Shown here in pieces: positions 29,414 to 29,415 of a stretch of DNA of 29,415 nucleotides. Numbering within the stretch: the first letter of the stretch is position 1; the number at the start of each line of letters is the position of its first letter. The translations under genes and the position numbers were made by a program. The stretch is from Bacilli bacterium (GTDB lineage: Bacteria > Bacillota_I > Bacilli_A > RF39 > UBA660): assembly GCA_016296185.1 (NCBI GenBank), contig JAEDJT010000017.1:1-29415 (forward strand), read 5' to 3'. The notes under the pieces are model-generated. The model was not told where the DNA came from and searched no databases. It worked only from the letters and a program-made list of their open reading frames with translations.

Positions 29414-29415
29414 AA

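Noticed and set aside
1..29415. CRISPR arrays, tRNA or rRNA genes, insertion sequences, prophage or attachment sites
   Set aside because: No spaced direct repeats of CRISPR size, no tRNA cloverleaf sequences, no transposase or integrase motifs and no terminal inverted repeats were seen. The only tandem repeats are inside coding sequence.

Overview
The window is very AT-rich (roughly three quarters A+T by eye), tightly packed and almost entirely coded on the minus strand. Only two genes, at 23508-23897 and 28151-29353, lie on the plus strand. A T-box aspS leader, a FemX/MurM-type branching enzyme, an S66 LD-carboxypeptidase, AGGAGG/AGGTGAT ribosome sites and U-tailed hairpin terminators all point to a walled low-GC Firmicute, probably an uncultured gut Bacilli or Erysipelotrichia/RF39-like lineage. 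That placement is inference. All 31 intact genes end in TAA (17) or TAG (14) and none in TGA; tryptophan is TGG wherever I checked.

Layout, left to right. 59-1482: lipoprotein plus acyltransferase-3 membrane protein. 1552-2109: manganese exporter MntP. 2177-2449: small unknown protein. 2486-5340: operon of an HD small-alarmone-hydrolase-like protein, a Nudix hydrolase, a transglutaminase-fold protein and a small protein. 5396-8984: operon of a DUF2207 membrane protein, a degenerate transglutaminase-fold protein and a helical protein. 9034-9828: membrane protein. 9869-14206: MarR regulator with an operator palindrome, driving an overlapping heterodimeric ABC exporter pair. 14305-14490: a small gene broken by an in-frame stop. 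14534-15514: S66 carboxypeptidase. 15568-17340: two related single-pass surface proteins with low-complexity tails. 17406-18505: two HAD proteins. 18559-20676: three membrane proteins. 20752-22741: aspS with an Asp T-box. 22786-23367: dNMP-kinase-like P-loop protein. 23508-23897: small membrane protein. 23915-24119: promoter- and terminator-bounded structured RNA candidate, 6S-like in outline. 24170-24928: unknown helical protein. 24991-26419: a GNAT and a GNAT-transglutaminase fusion. 26476-27960: tandem ThyX-like protein. 28151-29353: FemX/MurM-like enzyme.

Themes. Nucleotide metabolism and stress recurs (ThyX-like protein, dNMP kinase, 5'-nucleotidase-like HAD, Nudix, alarmone hydrolase). 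Envelope functions recur (FemX, LD-carboxypeptidase, acyltransferase, lipoprotein, surface proteins). Three different proteins carry a transglutaminase-like fold.

Gene ends and starts follow a fixed design. The stop codon usually lies inside its own terminator hairpin, and the U-tract runs straight into an extended -10 (TGnTATAAT) for the next gene, so most intergenic gaps are only 40-70 bp. Many apparent upstream GTG starts are the GTG inside the Shine-Dalgarno AGGTGAT. For those genes I place the start at the ATG 6-7 bases downstream.
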